The translations under genes and the position numbers were made by a program. From Paractinoplanes bogorensis (GTDB taxonomy: Bacteria > Actinomycetota > Actinomycetes > Mycobacteriales > Micromonosporaceae), in the NCBI RefSeq assembly GCF_018829635.1, contig NZ_JAHKKG010000005.1, positions 434,001 through 498,000 on the forward strand: DNA of 64,000 bases, written 5' to 3'. The notes under the pieces are model-generated. The model saw only the letters and a program-made list of their open reading frames with translations. It searched no databases and was not told the origin of the DNA. Below, in pieces: positions 41,465 to 50,076 of the stretch (position 1 is the stretch's first letter; each line of letters begins with the position of its first letter).

Positions 41465-43059
41465 AGGCGCACCCAGATGGTCGTGTCGGGAGCCAGCGTC
41501 ACCGAGCCGTCTGCAGCGGCGGGCACGTCCGGCGACGAGGCCAGCAGCACCTGGGTGGCCGGCACCGCGACCGGGTCGGAGCCCATGTTGATGTAGCAGG
41601 TGATCGGGTCGGGGTCGCCGAAGCGGGACGTCAGGTCGACGCGGATCACGCCGTCCGTGAGGGTCACCGAGGCCTGCCCGCTGCCGAGCGCCGGGTAGAG
41701 GTCGCGCAGCAGGATGGCCTGCTGATACAGGGCGAGCGTCGACGACGGGTCGACCGCCTGGCGGTCGACGGCGTAGGCCGGCCAGTTGGCGGGGATCGGC
41801 AGCCAGGGCGTGCCGGAGGTGAAGCCGGCATTGCGCGTCAAGGACTCCCACGGCATCGGGATGCGGCAGCCGTCGCGGCCGGCCCGTTTGCCGTTCGAGC
41901 GGAAGAAGATCGGGTCACGCCGGGCCTCGTCCGGGACAAAAGCCTCGGGCAATCCCAGCTCCTCGCCCGCGTACAGGTAGGCCGAGCCGGGCAGGGCCAG
42001 CATGAGCATCGCGGCGGCGCGGGCCCGGCGCTCGCTGCCGTAGCGGGTGACCTGGCGGGCCTTGTCGTGGTTGCCGAGCACCCACGGGGCGGGCGCGCCG
42101 ACCCGGTCGAAGGCGGCCAGGGCCTCGGTGATGGTGTCGGCGAACGCGGCCGCGTCCCAGTCGCTCTTGAGCAGCCGGAACTGGAACGCGTGGTGCAGCT
42201 CGTCGGGGCGGGCGTACAGGCCCACCTCGTCCAGGTCGGCCAGCGACACCTCGCCGACCAGCATACGGTCGCCCGGATAGGAGTCGGCCACGGAACGCCA
42301 GCGCCGCCAGATCTGGTGCACCCGGGGCTGGTTGGTGGTCATCGCCTGCTCGGGGCCGTGCCCGAACAGGGTGGGGGAGTAGATGCCCGGATTGTCACGG
42401 TAGGCGGGGTCTTTGAACAGCCCGTACGCCACGTCGACCCGGAACCCGTCCACGCCCAGGTCGAACCAGAACCGCAACACCTCGTCGAAGGCGTCGGCCA
42501 CGGCCGGCTCGTCCCAGTTGAGGTCGGGCTGCTGCGGCGTGAACAGGTGCAGATACCAGCGGCCGTCCGGCGTACGGGACCAGGCCGGTCCGCCGAACAT
42601 CGACTGCCAGTTGTTGGGCGGCGACTCCGACGGCGGCATGAAGTGATAGAGATCAGCAAAAGGCGATGACGGGTCCGCGAGGGCCTGCTGGAACCACTCG
42701 TGCTGGTCACTGGTGTGGTTGGGGACGATGTCGAGCAGCACCCGCAGCCCCAGCGCGTGGGCGTCGGTGACCAGAGCGCGCACGTCTTCAACCGTGCCGT
42801 ACGAAGGGTCGACCGCGGTGTAGTCGATCACGTCGTAGCCGCCGTCGGCGCCGCCCGACACGTAGTGCGGGGTGACCCAGACCGCGTCCACGCCGAGCGA
42901 GGCCAGGTAGGGCAGGCGCGTCCGGAGCCCGGCGAGGTCGCCGATCCCGTCGCCGTTGCCGTCCGCGAACGAGCGCAGATAGACCTGGTAGACCACGGCG
43001 TCGCGCCACCACGGATCACGGGCGAGCTGGCGGGACACAAGCATCGGCTCTGCTGACAT
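41461..43059 (-). CDS. GH13 alpha-glucosidase / oligo-1,6-glucosidase
   Basis: A 532-residue family GH13 enzyme hydrolysing alpha-glucosidic bonds of malto- or isomalto-oligosaccharides. Catalytic residues are visible: nucleophile D209 in DGFRVDVAYG, acid/base E270 in LVGEVS, and stabiliser D332 in LGNHDK, plus region I PNHT (113-116). The (beta/alpha)8 barrel starts at WWRDAVVYQVYLRSFADGNGDGIGD. The start follows MSAEPMLVSRQ, with no signal peptide, so it is cytoplasmic. It fits with glycogen phosphorylase as part of alpha-glucan use. Confidence 0.95.
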   Translation of the reverse strand: MSAEPMLVSRQLARDPWWRDAVVYQVYLRSFADGNGDGIGDLAGLRTRLPYLASLGVDAVWVTPHYVSGGADGGYDVIDYTAVDPSYGTVEDVRALVTDAHALGLRVLLDIVPNHTSDQHEWFQQALADPSSPFADLYHFMPPSESPPNNWQSMFGGPAWSRTPDGRWYLHLFTPQQPDLNWDEPAVADAFDEVLRFWFDLGVDGFRVDVAYGLFKDPAYRDNPGIYSPTLFGHGPEQAMTTNQPRVHQIWRRWRSVADSYPGDRMLVGEVSLADLDEVGLYARPDELHHAFQFRLLKSDWDAAAFADTITEALAAFDRVGAPAPWVLGNHDKARQVTRYGSERRARAAAMLMLALPGSAYLYAGEELGLPEAFVPDEARRDPIFFRSNGKRAGRDGCRIPMPWESLTRNAGFTSGTPWLPIPANWPAYAVDRQAVDPSSTLALYQQAILLRDLYPALGSGQASVTLTDGVIRVDLTSRFGDPDPITCYINMGSDPVAVPATQVLLASSPDVPAAADGSVTLAPDTTIWVRL

Positions 43060-43166
43060 GCCCGCACCGATCGGCCGGACCTCGGGGTGATGTCAGGGAC
43101 GCACCGAACGGCAACCCGGGTGAACCCGTGTCACTCTTGGAGAGCCGATACCTACTGGAGGTGGCA

Positions 43167-44621
43167 ATGTCCGACGCGCGACCCCGAGGCGAGACGTTCG
43201 ATTACGCGGGAGCGACCGTCGAGCTCGTCGACGCGGCGACCGTGCTGGCCGCGGCCCGGGTGAACCCGGTCGAGCTGCTCCGCCGCGCCACCTGGCCGTC
43301 CCCGGTGCAGCGTGTCGACCTGACCGTGTCGAGCGCCGACCGCAAGGACGGGCCGGTGCACACCTTCGACGCCGCCATCAGCACGGCCGAGGAGCCGCTG
43401 TCCACCGAGCGCATCCGCAAGCTGGTGCTCGGCAACGACCCGGTCGGCCTGCTGCTGGCCAAGCGCATCGAGGCGGGCGACCCGATCGCCACCCGGATCG
43501 TCGACGGGGTGGGGGCGGCGGCCGCTGCGGCGTACAAAAAACTCGGTCTTGATCGTCCGGCGACGCCGGTGACCGGCCGCGAACCGGGCACGATCGCCGA
43601 TGCCGTGGTCGGGTTGCAGGCCGAGCTGACCTACGACGAGACCGGCACGGTCGTCCGGCTGCACGCCGAGGTGGCCCGTGACCAGGTCACCTCGGCGCAT
43701 CTGCAGGCGTTCGTGGGGCTCACCCTGCAGGCGGTGATCGAGCTGGCCGGGCCCGAGTCGCTGGCCGGCCGGCGCTATGTGGTGAGCCGCGAGACGGTGT
43801 CGAAGGTGCCGGCCACCACCCAGACGGTCACCCTCGACATGGTCGGCGGGCTGGCCGACGTGGTGGCCGAGTTGCGCCAGATCGCGGTGTCGTTCCGTCA
43901 TCCCGAAGCGATGGCCCGCTGGGGTGCGCGCCGGCCGCAGGGCCTGCTCATGTACGGGCCGCCCGGCACCGGCAAGACGATGCTGTCACGTGCGCTGGCC
44001 AACGAGATCGGCGCCGACTTCCGCGAGATCCGCACGCCGGAGATCCTGGACAAGTGGCTCGGCGGGTCCGAGCGCAACATCAAGCAGATCTTCCGCGACG
44101 CCCGCCGCTACCGGGTGCCCACGCTCATGCTGTTCGACGAGTTCGACTCGATCATCAGCTACGCCGGGGCCGGCGGCGACGCGGCCAGCCAGGCCATCAA
44201 CGCCGTGGCCGGCATCTTCAAGCAGGAGATGAACGACCTGATCGAGGCCAACCCGAACGTGATCGTGGTGGCCACGACGAACTTCCCGCACCGGGTCGAC
44301 GACTCGCTGATCCGGTCGGGCCGCTTCGACGTCAAGATCAGCGTCCCCAAGCCGGACGACGCGTCGCGGGCCGAGATCTTCCGCAAGATGATCCGCGGCC
44401 TGATCGCGGCCCACGAGTCGCCCGGGTTCCAGATGTTCGCCGACGACCTCGACATCGCCGCCCTGGCCACCGCCAGCCACGGCATGACCGGGGCGGACAT
44501 CAAGGAGGTGCTGCGGCGGGTGCAGCTGTCCAAGGCGATGCAGGACGCCCGGTCAGCCGGCCCGGTCGAGCCGATCACGACCGACGAGCTGCTGGTCAGC
44601 GTACGGGAAATGCTCGGTTAG
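43167..44621 (+). CDS. AAA ATPase (classical AAA, single ring) with unknown N-domain
   Basis: A 484-residue protein. Residues 1-220 form an unrecognised N-domain. The AAA module follows: Walker A GPPGTGKT (264-271), Walker B LMLFDEFD (320-327), sensor TTN near 370-372, and the second region of homology with arginine fingers in DSLIRSGRFD. A small helical lid ends at SVREMLG. The layout is that of a substrate-remodelling AAA unfoldase such as a Cdc48/katanin relative. A GGAGG site 8 bases before the ATG at 43167 fixes the start. The target is unknown. Confidence 0.88.
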   Translation: MSDARPRGETFDYAGATVELVDAATVLAAARVNPVELLRRATWPSPVQRVDLTVSSADRKDGPVHTFDAAISTAEEPLSTERIRKLVLGNDPVGLLLAKRIEAGDPIATRIVDGVGAAAAAAYKKLGLDRPATPVTGREPGTIADAVVGLQAELTYDETGTVVRLHAEVARDQVTSAHLQAFVGLTLQAVIELAGPESLAGRRYVVSRETVSKVPATTQTVTLDMVGGLADVVAELRQIAVSFRHPEAMARWGARRPQGLLMYGPPGTGKTMLSRALANEIGADFREIRTPEILDKWLGGSERNIKQIFRDARRYRVPTLMLFDEFDSIISYAGAGGDAASQAINAVAGIFKQEMNDLIEANPNVIVVATTNFPHRVDDSLIRSGRFDVKISVPKPDDASRAEIFRKMIRGLIAAHESPGFQMFADDLDIAALATASHGMTGADIKEVLRRVQLSKAMQDARSAGPVEPITTDELLVSVREMLG

Positions 44622-45403
44622 AGGCCGAACCGCTGCCGCATGCCGCCCAGAAAGGTGGCGTCGTCGGCCGCCGCGCGTTGGCCGAGCAATTCGGCCGCGT
44701 AGGGACCGGCGGGGTATCGGAGCTGATCCGTGCCGTCGGTGGCCGCCCGATAGATGACCTCGGCGACCACCGACGGATCGTCACCGTCCACGTTCATCGA
44801 GGTCATGAACTCCGACACCAGCTTCTGATACTCGGTCAGGCTCTCGTCGTTGGTGAAGTCGAACGACCGGCCCGCGAAATCGGTCCGGGTGAAACCGGGT
44901 TCGACGATCTTGACCCGTACGCCGATGCCCGCCAGCTCGTAGTGCAGCGCCTCGCTCAGCCCCTCGACCGCGAACTTGCTCCCGTGATAGAGCGTGCCCA
45001 GGGGAAACGTCACCCGGCCACCGATCGACGACACGTTGATCACCGTGCCCGCGCCGTTCGCGCGGAAATGCGGCAGCACGGCCTTGGTCGTCTCGAGCAG
45101 ACCGATCACGTTGACGTCGAACTGCCGGCGGATCTTCTCGATCGGCGTGGCCTCGAGGATTCCGTACGCTCCGTAGCCGGCGTTGTTGAGCAGCACGTCG
45201 ATCCGCCCGAACCGCTCGATCCCGGCCTCGACGGCAGCGGTGATCGACTCCGGGTCCTGGACGTCGAGCCGCGTCACGAACACGGTGTCGCTCTCGGCAG
45301 GCTCCCGCATGGTCGCGACCACGTTCCAGCCCTGCTCGTGGAAGTACTGCGCGGTCGCCTGTCCGATGCCGCTCGAACTGCCGGTGATGAGGATCGTCTG
45401 CAT
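44618..45403 (-). CDS. SDR family oxidoreductase
   Basis: A 261-residue classical SDR. TGSSSGIG at residues 7-14, DVQDPESI, NNAGYGAYG, the serine in NVSSIGGRVTFPLG, and YHGSKFAVEGLSEAL (YxxxK) are all present. ATG at 45403 (MQTILITG). It is divergent from an AraC-type regulator across 90 bp, which suggests regulation by that protein. It converges with the AAA gene with a 4-bp stop overlap (TTAG). Confidence 0.94.
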   Translation of the reverse strand: MQTILITGSSSGIGQATAQYFHEQGWNVVATMREPAESDTVFVTRLDVQDPESITAAVEAGIERFGRIDVLLNNAGYGAYGILEATPIEKIRRQFDVNVIGLLETTKAVLPHFRANGAGTVINVSSIGGRVTFPLGTLYHGSKFAVEGLSEALHYELAGIGVRVKIVEPGFTRTDFAGRSFDFTNDESLTEYQKLVSEFMTSMNVDGDDPSVVAEVIYRAATDGTDQLRYPAGPYAAELLGQRAAADDATFLGGMRQRFGL

Positions 45404-45493
45404 GCCTCCGACGCTAGGTTCGACGATCGGCCCCGGCACTAGCGCAGCACGCCGACCCACTTGCCGATCGCGCCAGGCCGTTACCGTGGGCGC

Positions 45494-46462
45494 ATGGCGA
45501 CCGGCCGCTTCACCCTCGACCCGGGCATCCGCGCGCTCCTGCACGACCTGGGCGTCTCCACCGATCGGGTGCCCGAGCTCGAGCAGGGCCCGGTCATGCT
45601 TACCGTCGACGAGTACTACCGCTTCTGGGACGCGATCGATCGCGAGGCAGGCGACCCCGATTTTCCCGTACGGATCGGTCGCGCTCTCTCGGTCGAGTCG
45701 TTCAACCCGCCGTTCTTCGCCGCGTTGTGCAGTGCCGACCTGCGCCGGGCGGCCGAACGGATCGCCGCTTTCAAGCCGCTGATCGGCCCGATCGTGCTCG
45801 ACGTCACCGGCCCGGACCTCACCCTGTCTCTCCGCTGGCCCGATGGCCCGGCACCTTCATCGCTGCTGGTCGCGGCCGAGCTCGCGTTCTGGATCGCCCT
45901 GGCCCGCATCGGCACCCGGCGCATAGTGCATGCCACGCGGGTCACCATGCGTTCGGCGCATAATTCGCCGGCGCTCACCGAATACTTCGGCACCCCGGTC
46001 GTCGCGGGCCCGGCCGACTCGATCAGCTTCTCGGCCGGGGACGCCGCCCACCCTTTCCTGACCGAGGACGAGTCCCGCTGGCGCCTGTTCGAACCCGAGC
46101 TGCGCCGCCGCCTGGCCGCACTGGAAGCCTCCGACACGACCGCCGACCGGGTGCGGGCCGCACTGCACCTCAACCTGCCCGCCGGTGACAGCTCGATAGG
46201 CGGCGTCGCCACCCGGCTGTTCGTGAGCCCGCGCTCGCTGCAGCGCCGGCTCCAGACCGAGGGCACCAACTATCAGGCCGTCCTCACCACCACTCGCGAG
46301 CAACTGGCCCGCCGTTACCTGGCCGACCGCTCACTGTCCACGGCGCAGATCGCGTACCTGCTCGCCTACGACGACACCAATTCGTTCTACCGGGCGTTCC
46401 GCTCGTGGACCGGTGCGACCCCCGACGAACTCAGACCAGCCGGTTCTCGTACGCGAAAATGA
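45494..46462 (+). CDS. AraC family transcriptional regulator
   Basis: A 322-residue regulator of the OruR/ArgR-like AraC group. The N-terminal half is the ligand domain (VPELEQGPVMLTVDEYYRFWDAIDREAGDPDFPVRIGR). The C-terminal AraC domain has two HTHs: VATRLFVSPRSLQRRLQTEGTNYQAVL and TAQIAYLLAYDDTNSFYRAFRSWTGATPDELR. ATG at 45494. It probably controls the divergent SDR. Its 3' end overlaps the response-regulator gene by 32 bp. Confidence 0.92.
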   Translation: MATGRFTLDPGIRALLHDLGVSTDRVPELEQGPVMLTVDEYYRFWDAIDREAGDPDFPVRIGRALSVESFNPPFFAALCSADLRRAAERIAAFKPLIGPIVLDVTGPDLTLSLRWPDGPAPSSLLVAAELAFWIALARIGTRRIVHATRVTMRSAHNSPALTEYFGTPVVAGPADSISFSAGDAAHPFLTEDESRWRLFEPELRRRLAALEASDTTADRVRAALHLNLPAGDSSIGGVATRLFVSPRSLQRRLQTEGTNYQAVLTTTREQLARRYLADRSLSTAQIAYLLAYDDTNSFYRAFRSWTGATPDELRPAGSRTRK

Positions 46463-47090
46463 CGATCTGCACCCGGTCGCGCAGCTGGAGCTTGGCCAGC
46501 AGCCGTCCCACGTGGGCCTTGACCGTCGCCTCGCTCAGCGTCAGCTCGGCCGCGATCTCGGTGTTGGTCCGTCCCCGCGCGACCAGCGTGAGCACCTCGC
46601 GTTCCCGCCCGGTCAGGCGATTCAGCAGTTCGTCGCCGGGGGAGCGGCCGGTCGACGGCTCGGGCAGCAGCGGCGCGAACCGTTCCAGCAGCCGCCGGGT
46701 CACGGCCGGCGCGACCACCGCGTGCCCGCCCGCCACCGCCTTGATCGCCGAGATCAGGTCGGCCGGCGGCACGTCCTTGAGCAGGAAACCGCCGGCCCCG
46801 GCCCGCAGCGCGGCATAGACGTACTCGTCCAGGTCGAACGTGGTCAGCACCAGGACCCGCGCCGGGCTCCCCGACTGCACGATCTGCCGGGTCGCGGCGA
46901 TGCCGTCCAGCACCGGCATGCGGACGTCCATCAGCACCACGTCGGGCCGCAGCGCCCGGGTCATGGCGACTGCCTGGGCACCGTCCCCCGCCTCGCCGAC
47001 CACGGTGATGCCGGGCTGCGCCTCGAGCACGAGCCGGAATCCCAGCGACAGCAGCGGCTGATCGTCGACCAGCAGCACGTCGATCGTCAC
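46431..47090 (-). CDS. NarL/LuxR-type response regulator
   Basis: A 219-residue response regulator. The receiver has the acidic pair VDDQ, the phospho-acceptor aspartate in DVVLMDVRMP and the lysine in FLLKDVPP. The LuxR HTH is LTGREREVLTLVARGRTNTEIAAELTLSEATVKAHVGRLL. GTG start at 47090 overlaps the kinase stop by 4 bp. It is the output of the kinase upstream and probably controls the ABC genes of the same operon. Confidence 0.95.
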   Translation of the reverse strand: MTIDVLLVDDQPLLSLGFRLVLEAQPGITVVGEAGDGAQAVAMTRALRPDVVLMDVRMPVLDGIAATRQIVQSGSPARVLVLTTFDLDEYVYAALRAGAGGFLLKDVPPADLISAIKAVAGGHAVVAPAVTRRLLERFAPLLPEPSTGRSPGDELLNRLTGREREVLTLVARGRTNTEIAAELTLSEATVKAHVGRLLAKLQLRDRVQIVIFAYENRLV

Positions 47091-48253
47091 GCCGCCTTCC
47101 CCAGGTCGAGCCGGGTGTGGACCCGCCAGCCGCCGCCCGCGCGCGGACCGGCCTCGACCCGGCTCCCGAACGCCGCCGCTCGCTCGGCCATCCCCACCAG
47201 CCCGTGCTTCTCGCCCCGGGCTTCGTCCGGCGTGGCCGTGCCGTCGTCGGTGACGGTGATCTCGGCGCTCTCCGGCCCGAACGACAGCCGCACCTCCACC
47301 GCGACCCCGGGCCCGGCATGCTTGATCGTGTTGGTCAGCGCCTCCTGCACGATGCGGTGGATCGCGAGCTCCGCCCCGGCACCCCACAAACCTTTACGGC
47401 CTTCCCGTACGACGGTCACGCGCATCCCGGCCCGCCGCACCTGCTCGATCAGCGTGTCGAGGTCGTCGACGCCGGGCGGCGGCGTCCGCTCGCCCGGTGC
47501 GTCCCGCCGGATCAGGCCGACGATCCGCCGCATCTCGGTCAGCGCCTGACGGCCGGTCGCCGCCACCTGCGTCATCACCGTCGAGGCGCGGTCCGGGGCC
47601 GCCGGAACGCTGGCGGCGGCCCCTTCCGAGAGCGCGACCATGACGGTCAGGTGATGGGCGACGACGTCGTGCATCTCGCGGGCGATCCGGGCCTGCTCGG
47701 CGGCCACCGCGAGCCGGGCGCGCTGGTCCCGCTCGACCTCCAGCCGGTGCGCCTGGTCCTCCAGCGCGGTCAGGTAGGCCTGGCGGGTGCGCTGGTTGAT
47801 GCCGATCACCGCGATGGCCACGGTGATCACCGAGATCACCGCGAAGCCGGTCCACCCGGCCGGCCCGACCGGCCCGGTCAGGAAGCCGGCCAGCACGGTG
47901 ACCGCGACCGCCACCCAGGCCGTCCGGGCCTCGCGGTGCCGGGCCACCGCATAGAGGGCGACGAGCGGCACGAGAAAGATTCCCGGCGTACGCACCCCGA
48001 GCGCCCCGCCCAGCCCGACCAGCCCGAGCACGGCCGCGAAGACCGGGACCGGCCACCGGTTGCGCCAGAACAGCGCCAGGCACGGCACGGTCACCGCCAC
48101 CCAGTCGAGCCAGCGGTCCCCGGTCTGCGTGGCGCCGGTCCGGCCGGTCTGGATGACCAGGCACGCCACCAGCACCAGGGCCGCCACCGGGACGTCGTCG
48201 TTCCTCAGTCCGCGGTTCATGCGTTCCATTGTGGCCACCTCCGGCCCGGTCAT
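47087..48253 (-). CDS. DesK/NarX-like sensor histidine kinase
   Basis: A 388-residue kinase. Several membrane helices occupy about residues 15-165. The HisKA_3 dimerisation box is IAREMHDVVAHHLTVMVALSEGA, with the phospho-accepting His in REMHD. The HATPase domain includes HRIVQEALTNTIKHAGPGVAVEV and EKHGLVGMAERAAAFG. The ATG at 48253 gives a 4-bp ATGA overlap with the permease gene. It senses a membrane or drug signal with the ABC transporter as a likely partner. Confidence 0.93.
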   Translation of the reverse strand: MTGPEVATMERMNRGLRNDDVPVAALVLVACLVIQTGRTGATQTGDRWLDWVAVTVPCLALFWRNRWPVPVFAAVLGLVGLGGALGVRTPGIFLVPLVALYAVARHREARTAWVAVAVTVLAGFLTGPVGPAGWTGFAVISVITVAIAVIGINQRTRQAYLTALEDQAHRLEVERDQRARLAVAAEQARIAREMHDVVAHHLTVMVALSEGAAASVPAAPDRASTVMTQVAATGRQALTEMRRIVGLIRRDAPGERTPPPGVDDLDTLIEQVRRAGMRVTVVREGRKGLWGAGAELAIHRIVQEALTNTIKHAGPGVAVEVRLSFGPESAEITVTDDGTATPDEARGEKHGLVGMAERAAAFGSRVEAGPRAGGGWRVHTRLDLGKAA

Positions 48254-48966
48254 GGGTCCCGCCGCAGCACCGTCGTGGCGCCGGCGGCCAGCGCCACGGC
48301 CACCCAGCCGGCCAGGACCCACGCCGCCGGCCCGGTGTGCAGCATGGAGCTGTCCGATTCGGTGTAGAGCGCCTGGGCCGCCGACACCGGCGTGTACTTG
48401 ACCATCCGGTCACCCCAGTCGTCCGGCAGGGCCGCGCCGAGCAGGGTCGGCGCCACCAGGATGACCAGGATGAAGCCGGTGATCGCGGCCGCCGTGTGCC
48501 GCACCAGGGCGCCGATCCCGAGCCCGAGCAGGGCCAGCAGCACCGGCGCGACCGCGGCCCCCGCGGCGTGCCCCATCATCCCCGGCATCGGCCCTCGCAC
48601 CAGCCGGAACGTCAACGCGGCGAGCAGCACCACCGCGGCCATCACCGGCAGCGCGAAACCGGCCAGCACGACCGCCTTGGCCCACAACAACGGCAACCGG
48701 GCCGGCACCGCCGTGAACGTCGCCCGCACCAGCCCCGACCCGTACTCACCGGTGACCATCACGATGCCGACCACCCCGAGCAGCAGCGACACGACGTCCA
48801 CGCCGAGATAGGCCGAGGACGACGTCGGCGTCTCCGCATTGTCGGCGATCGCGTACGACAGCCCGACCGTGGCCACCGCGACCAGCGCGAACAGGATCCA
48901 GGTGGAGCGCAGCGCGACGAACTTCGTCCACTCCGCCCGCACCACCCGCGGGAACGTGACCCTCAT
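48250..48966 (-). CDS. ABC transporter permease
   Basis: A 238-residue membrane protein with six helices of the ABC-2 type (EWTKFVALRSTWILFALVAVATVGL, VSLLLGVVGIVMVTGEYGSGLVRATFTAVP, and so on). The EYGSGLVRATFTAVPAR segment is the signature of this drug or lantibiotic-export permease class. It is joined to the ATPase gene upstream and the kinase downstream by ATGA overlaps. All four genes (ATPase, permease, kinase, regulator) form one operon. Confidence 0.92.
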   Translation of the reverse strand: MRVTFPRVVRAEWTKFVALRSTWILFALVAVATVGLSYAIADNAETPTSSSAYLGVDVVSLLLGVVGIVMVTGEYGSGLVRATFTAVPARLPLLWAKAVVLAGFALPVMAAVVLLAALTFRLVRGPMPGMMGHAAGAAVAPVLLALLGLGIGALVRHTAAAITGFILVILVAPTLLGAALPDDWGDRMVKYTPVSAAQALYTESDSSMLHTGPAAWVLAGWVAVALAAGATTVLRRDP

Positions 48967-49853
48967 GCCGCGACCTCCTTGGTGAGTTCCATGTACGCCT
49001 GTTCCAGCGACGCCCGCCGCGGAGTGAGCTCGTGCAGCACCAGGTTCTCGCCGGCCGCCGTCGCCCCGATCTCCTCGGCCCGCACCCCTGTCACGGTGAG
49101 CAGTCCCTCGGCGGGCGACGTCACGCGGGCCCCCAGCGCGACAAGCCTTCGTCCGAGCCGTTCCGCGTCGGGCGTCCGTACGGTCACCTCGCCCAATTCG
49201 ACCCGGGCGATCAGGTCGTCCACGGTCGTGTCGGCCAGCAGCCGCCCACCGCCGACGATCACGAGGTGGTCCGCGGTCACGGCCATCTCGCTCATCAGGT
49301 GACTGGAGACGAGCACCGTACGACCGTCGGCCGCCAGCTCGCGGATCAGCGTGCGCACCCACAGCACCCCGTCCGGGTCGAGTCCGTTGACCGGCTCGTC
49401 CAGAATCACCACGGCCGGGTCGCCGAGCAGCGCGGCCGCGATGCCGAGCCGCTGTCCCATGCCGAGCGAGAACGCCCCCGCCCGGCGCCGGGCCACGCTC
49501 GCGATGCCCGCCTGTTCAAGCACCTCACCCACGCGGCCGTCGGGCAGCCCGTGCGTGCGGGCCAGCCCCAGCAGATGCGTGCGGGCGCTGCGCCCCCGAT
49601 GCACCGAACGGGCCTCGAGCAGCACCCCCGCGACCCCGAGCGGCGCCCGATGCTCCCGGAACGGCCGCCCGTTGACCAGCGCCCGCCCCGCGGTAGGCCG
49701 ATCAAGGCCGACGACCATGCGCATGGTGGTCGACTTGCCGGCCCCGTTGGGTCCGAGAAAGCCGGTGACCCGCCCCGGCTTCACCGTGAACGACAGCCCG
49801 TCCACCGCAGTCGTCGACCCGTACTTCTTGACCAGATCCGCAACTTCAATCAT
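48963..49853 (-). CDS. ABC transporter ATP-binding protein
   Basis: A 296-residue ATPase. Walker A is GPNGAGKST (near residues 38-46), the signature loop is FSLGMGQRLGIAAALL, and Walker B is VILDEPVNGLD. It has a C-terminal extension of the DUF4162-like type seen in antibiotic-exporter ATPases. First gene of the operon. ATG at 49853 (MIEVADLVKKYG). Likely exports a lipophilic or antibiotic-like compound or signals cell-envelope stress to the kinase. Confidence 0.94.
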   Translation of the reverse strand: MIEVADLVKKYGSTTAVDGLSFTVKPGRVTGFLGPNGAGKSTTMRMVVGLDRPTAGRALVNGRPFREHRAPLGVAGVLLEARSVHRGRSARTHLLGLARTHGLPDGRVGEVLEQAGIASVARRRAGAFSLGMGQRLGIAAALLGDPAVVILDEPVNGLDPDGVLWVRTLIRELAADGRTVLVSSHLMSEMAVTADHLVIVGGGRLLADTTVDDLIARVELGEVTVRTPDAERLGRRLVALGARVTSPAEGLLTVTGVRAEEIGATAAGENLVLHELTPRRASLEQAYMELTKEVAA

Positions 49854-49977
49854 GTCCCCGACGCTAGAAACGACCCGCGCCGCGCAGAACCACCCACGGT
49901 CGCGTCCGGCCCCCACCCCACCCCCGACCACGGTCGCATCCACCCACGACCACGCTCACGAGCGCGGCCGGCGGGAG

Positions 49978-50058
49978 ATGCTCGAAGCCATGCGCGCCGC
50001 CCACGAACGCGCCGCGGTCGGCGAGACCGGACGCACCGTCCCCGGCGACGAGGACTGA
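49978..50058 (+). CDS. Possible 26-residue small ORF before the Hsp90-like gene
   Basis: MLEAMRAAHERAAVGETGRTVPGDED ends 18 bp before the next gene, on the same strand. It looks like a small acidic, helical peptide. There is no good ribosome site, and it lies in a region with repeated CCACGGTCGC(G/A)TCC elements. It could be translated or be chance. Function unknown. Confidence 0.3.
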   Translation: MLEAMRAAHERAAVGETGRTVPGDED

Positions 50059-50076
50059 CGGCCGTACCATCACGCT

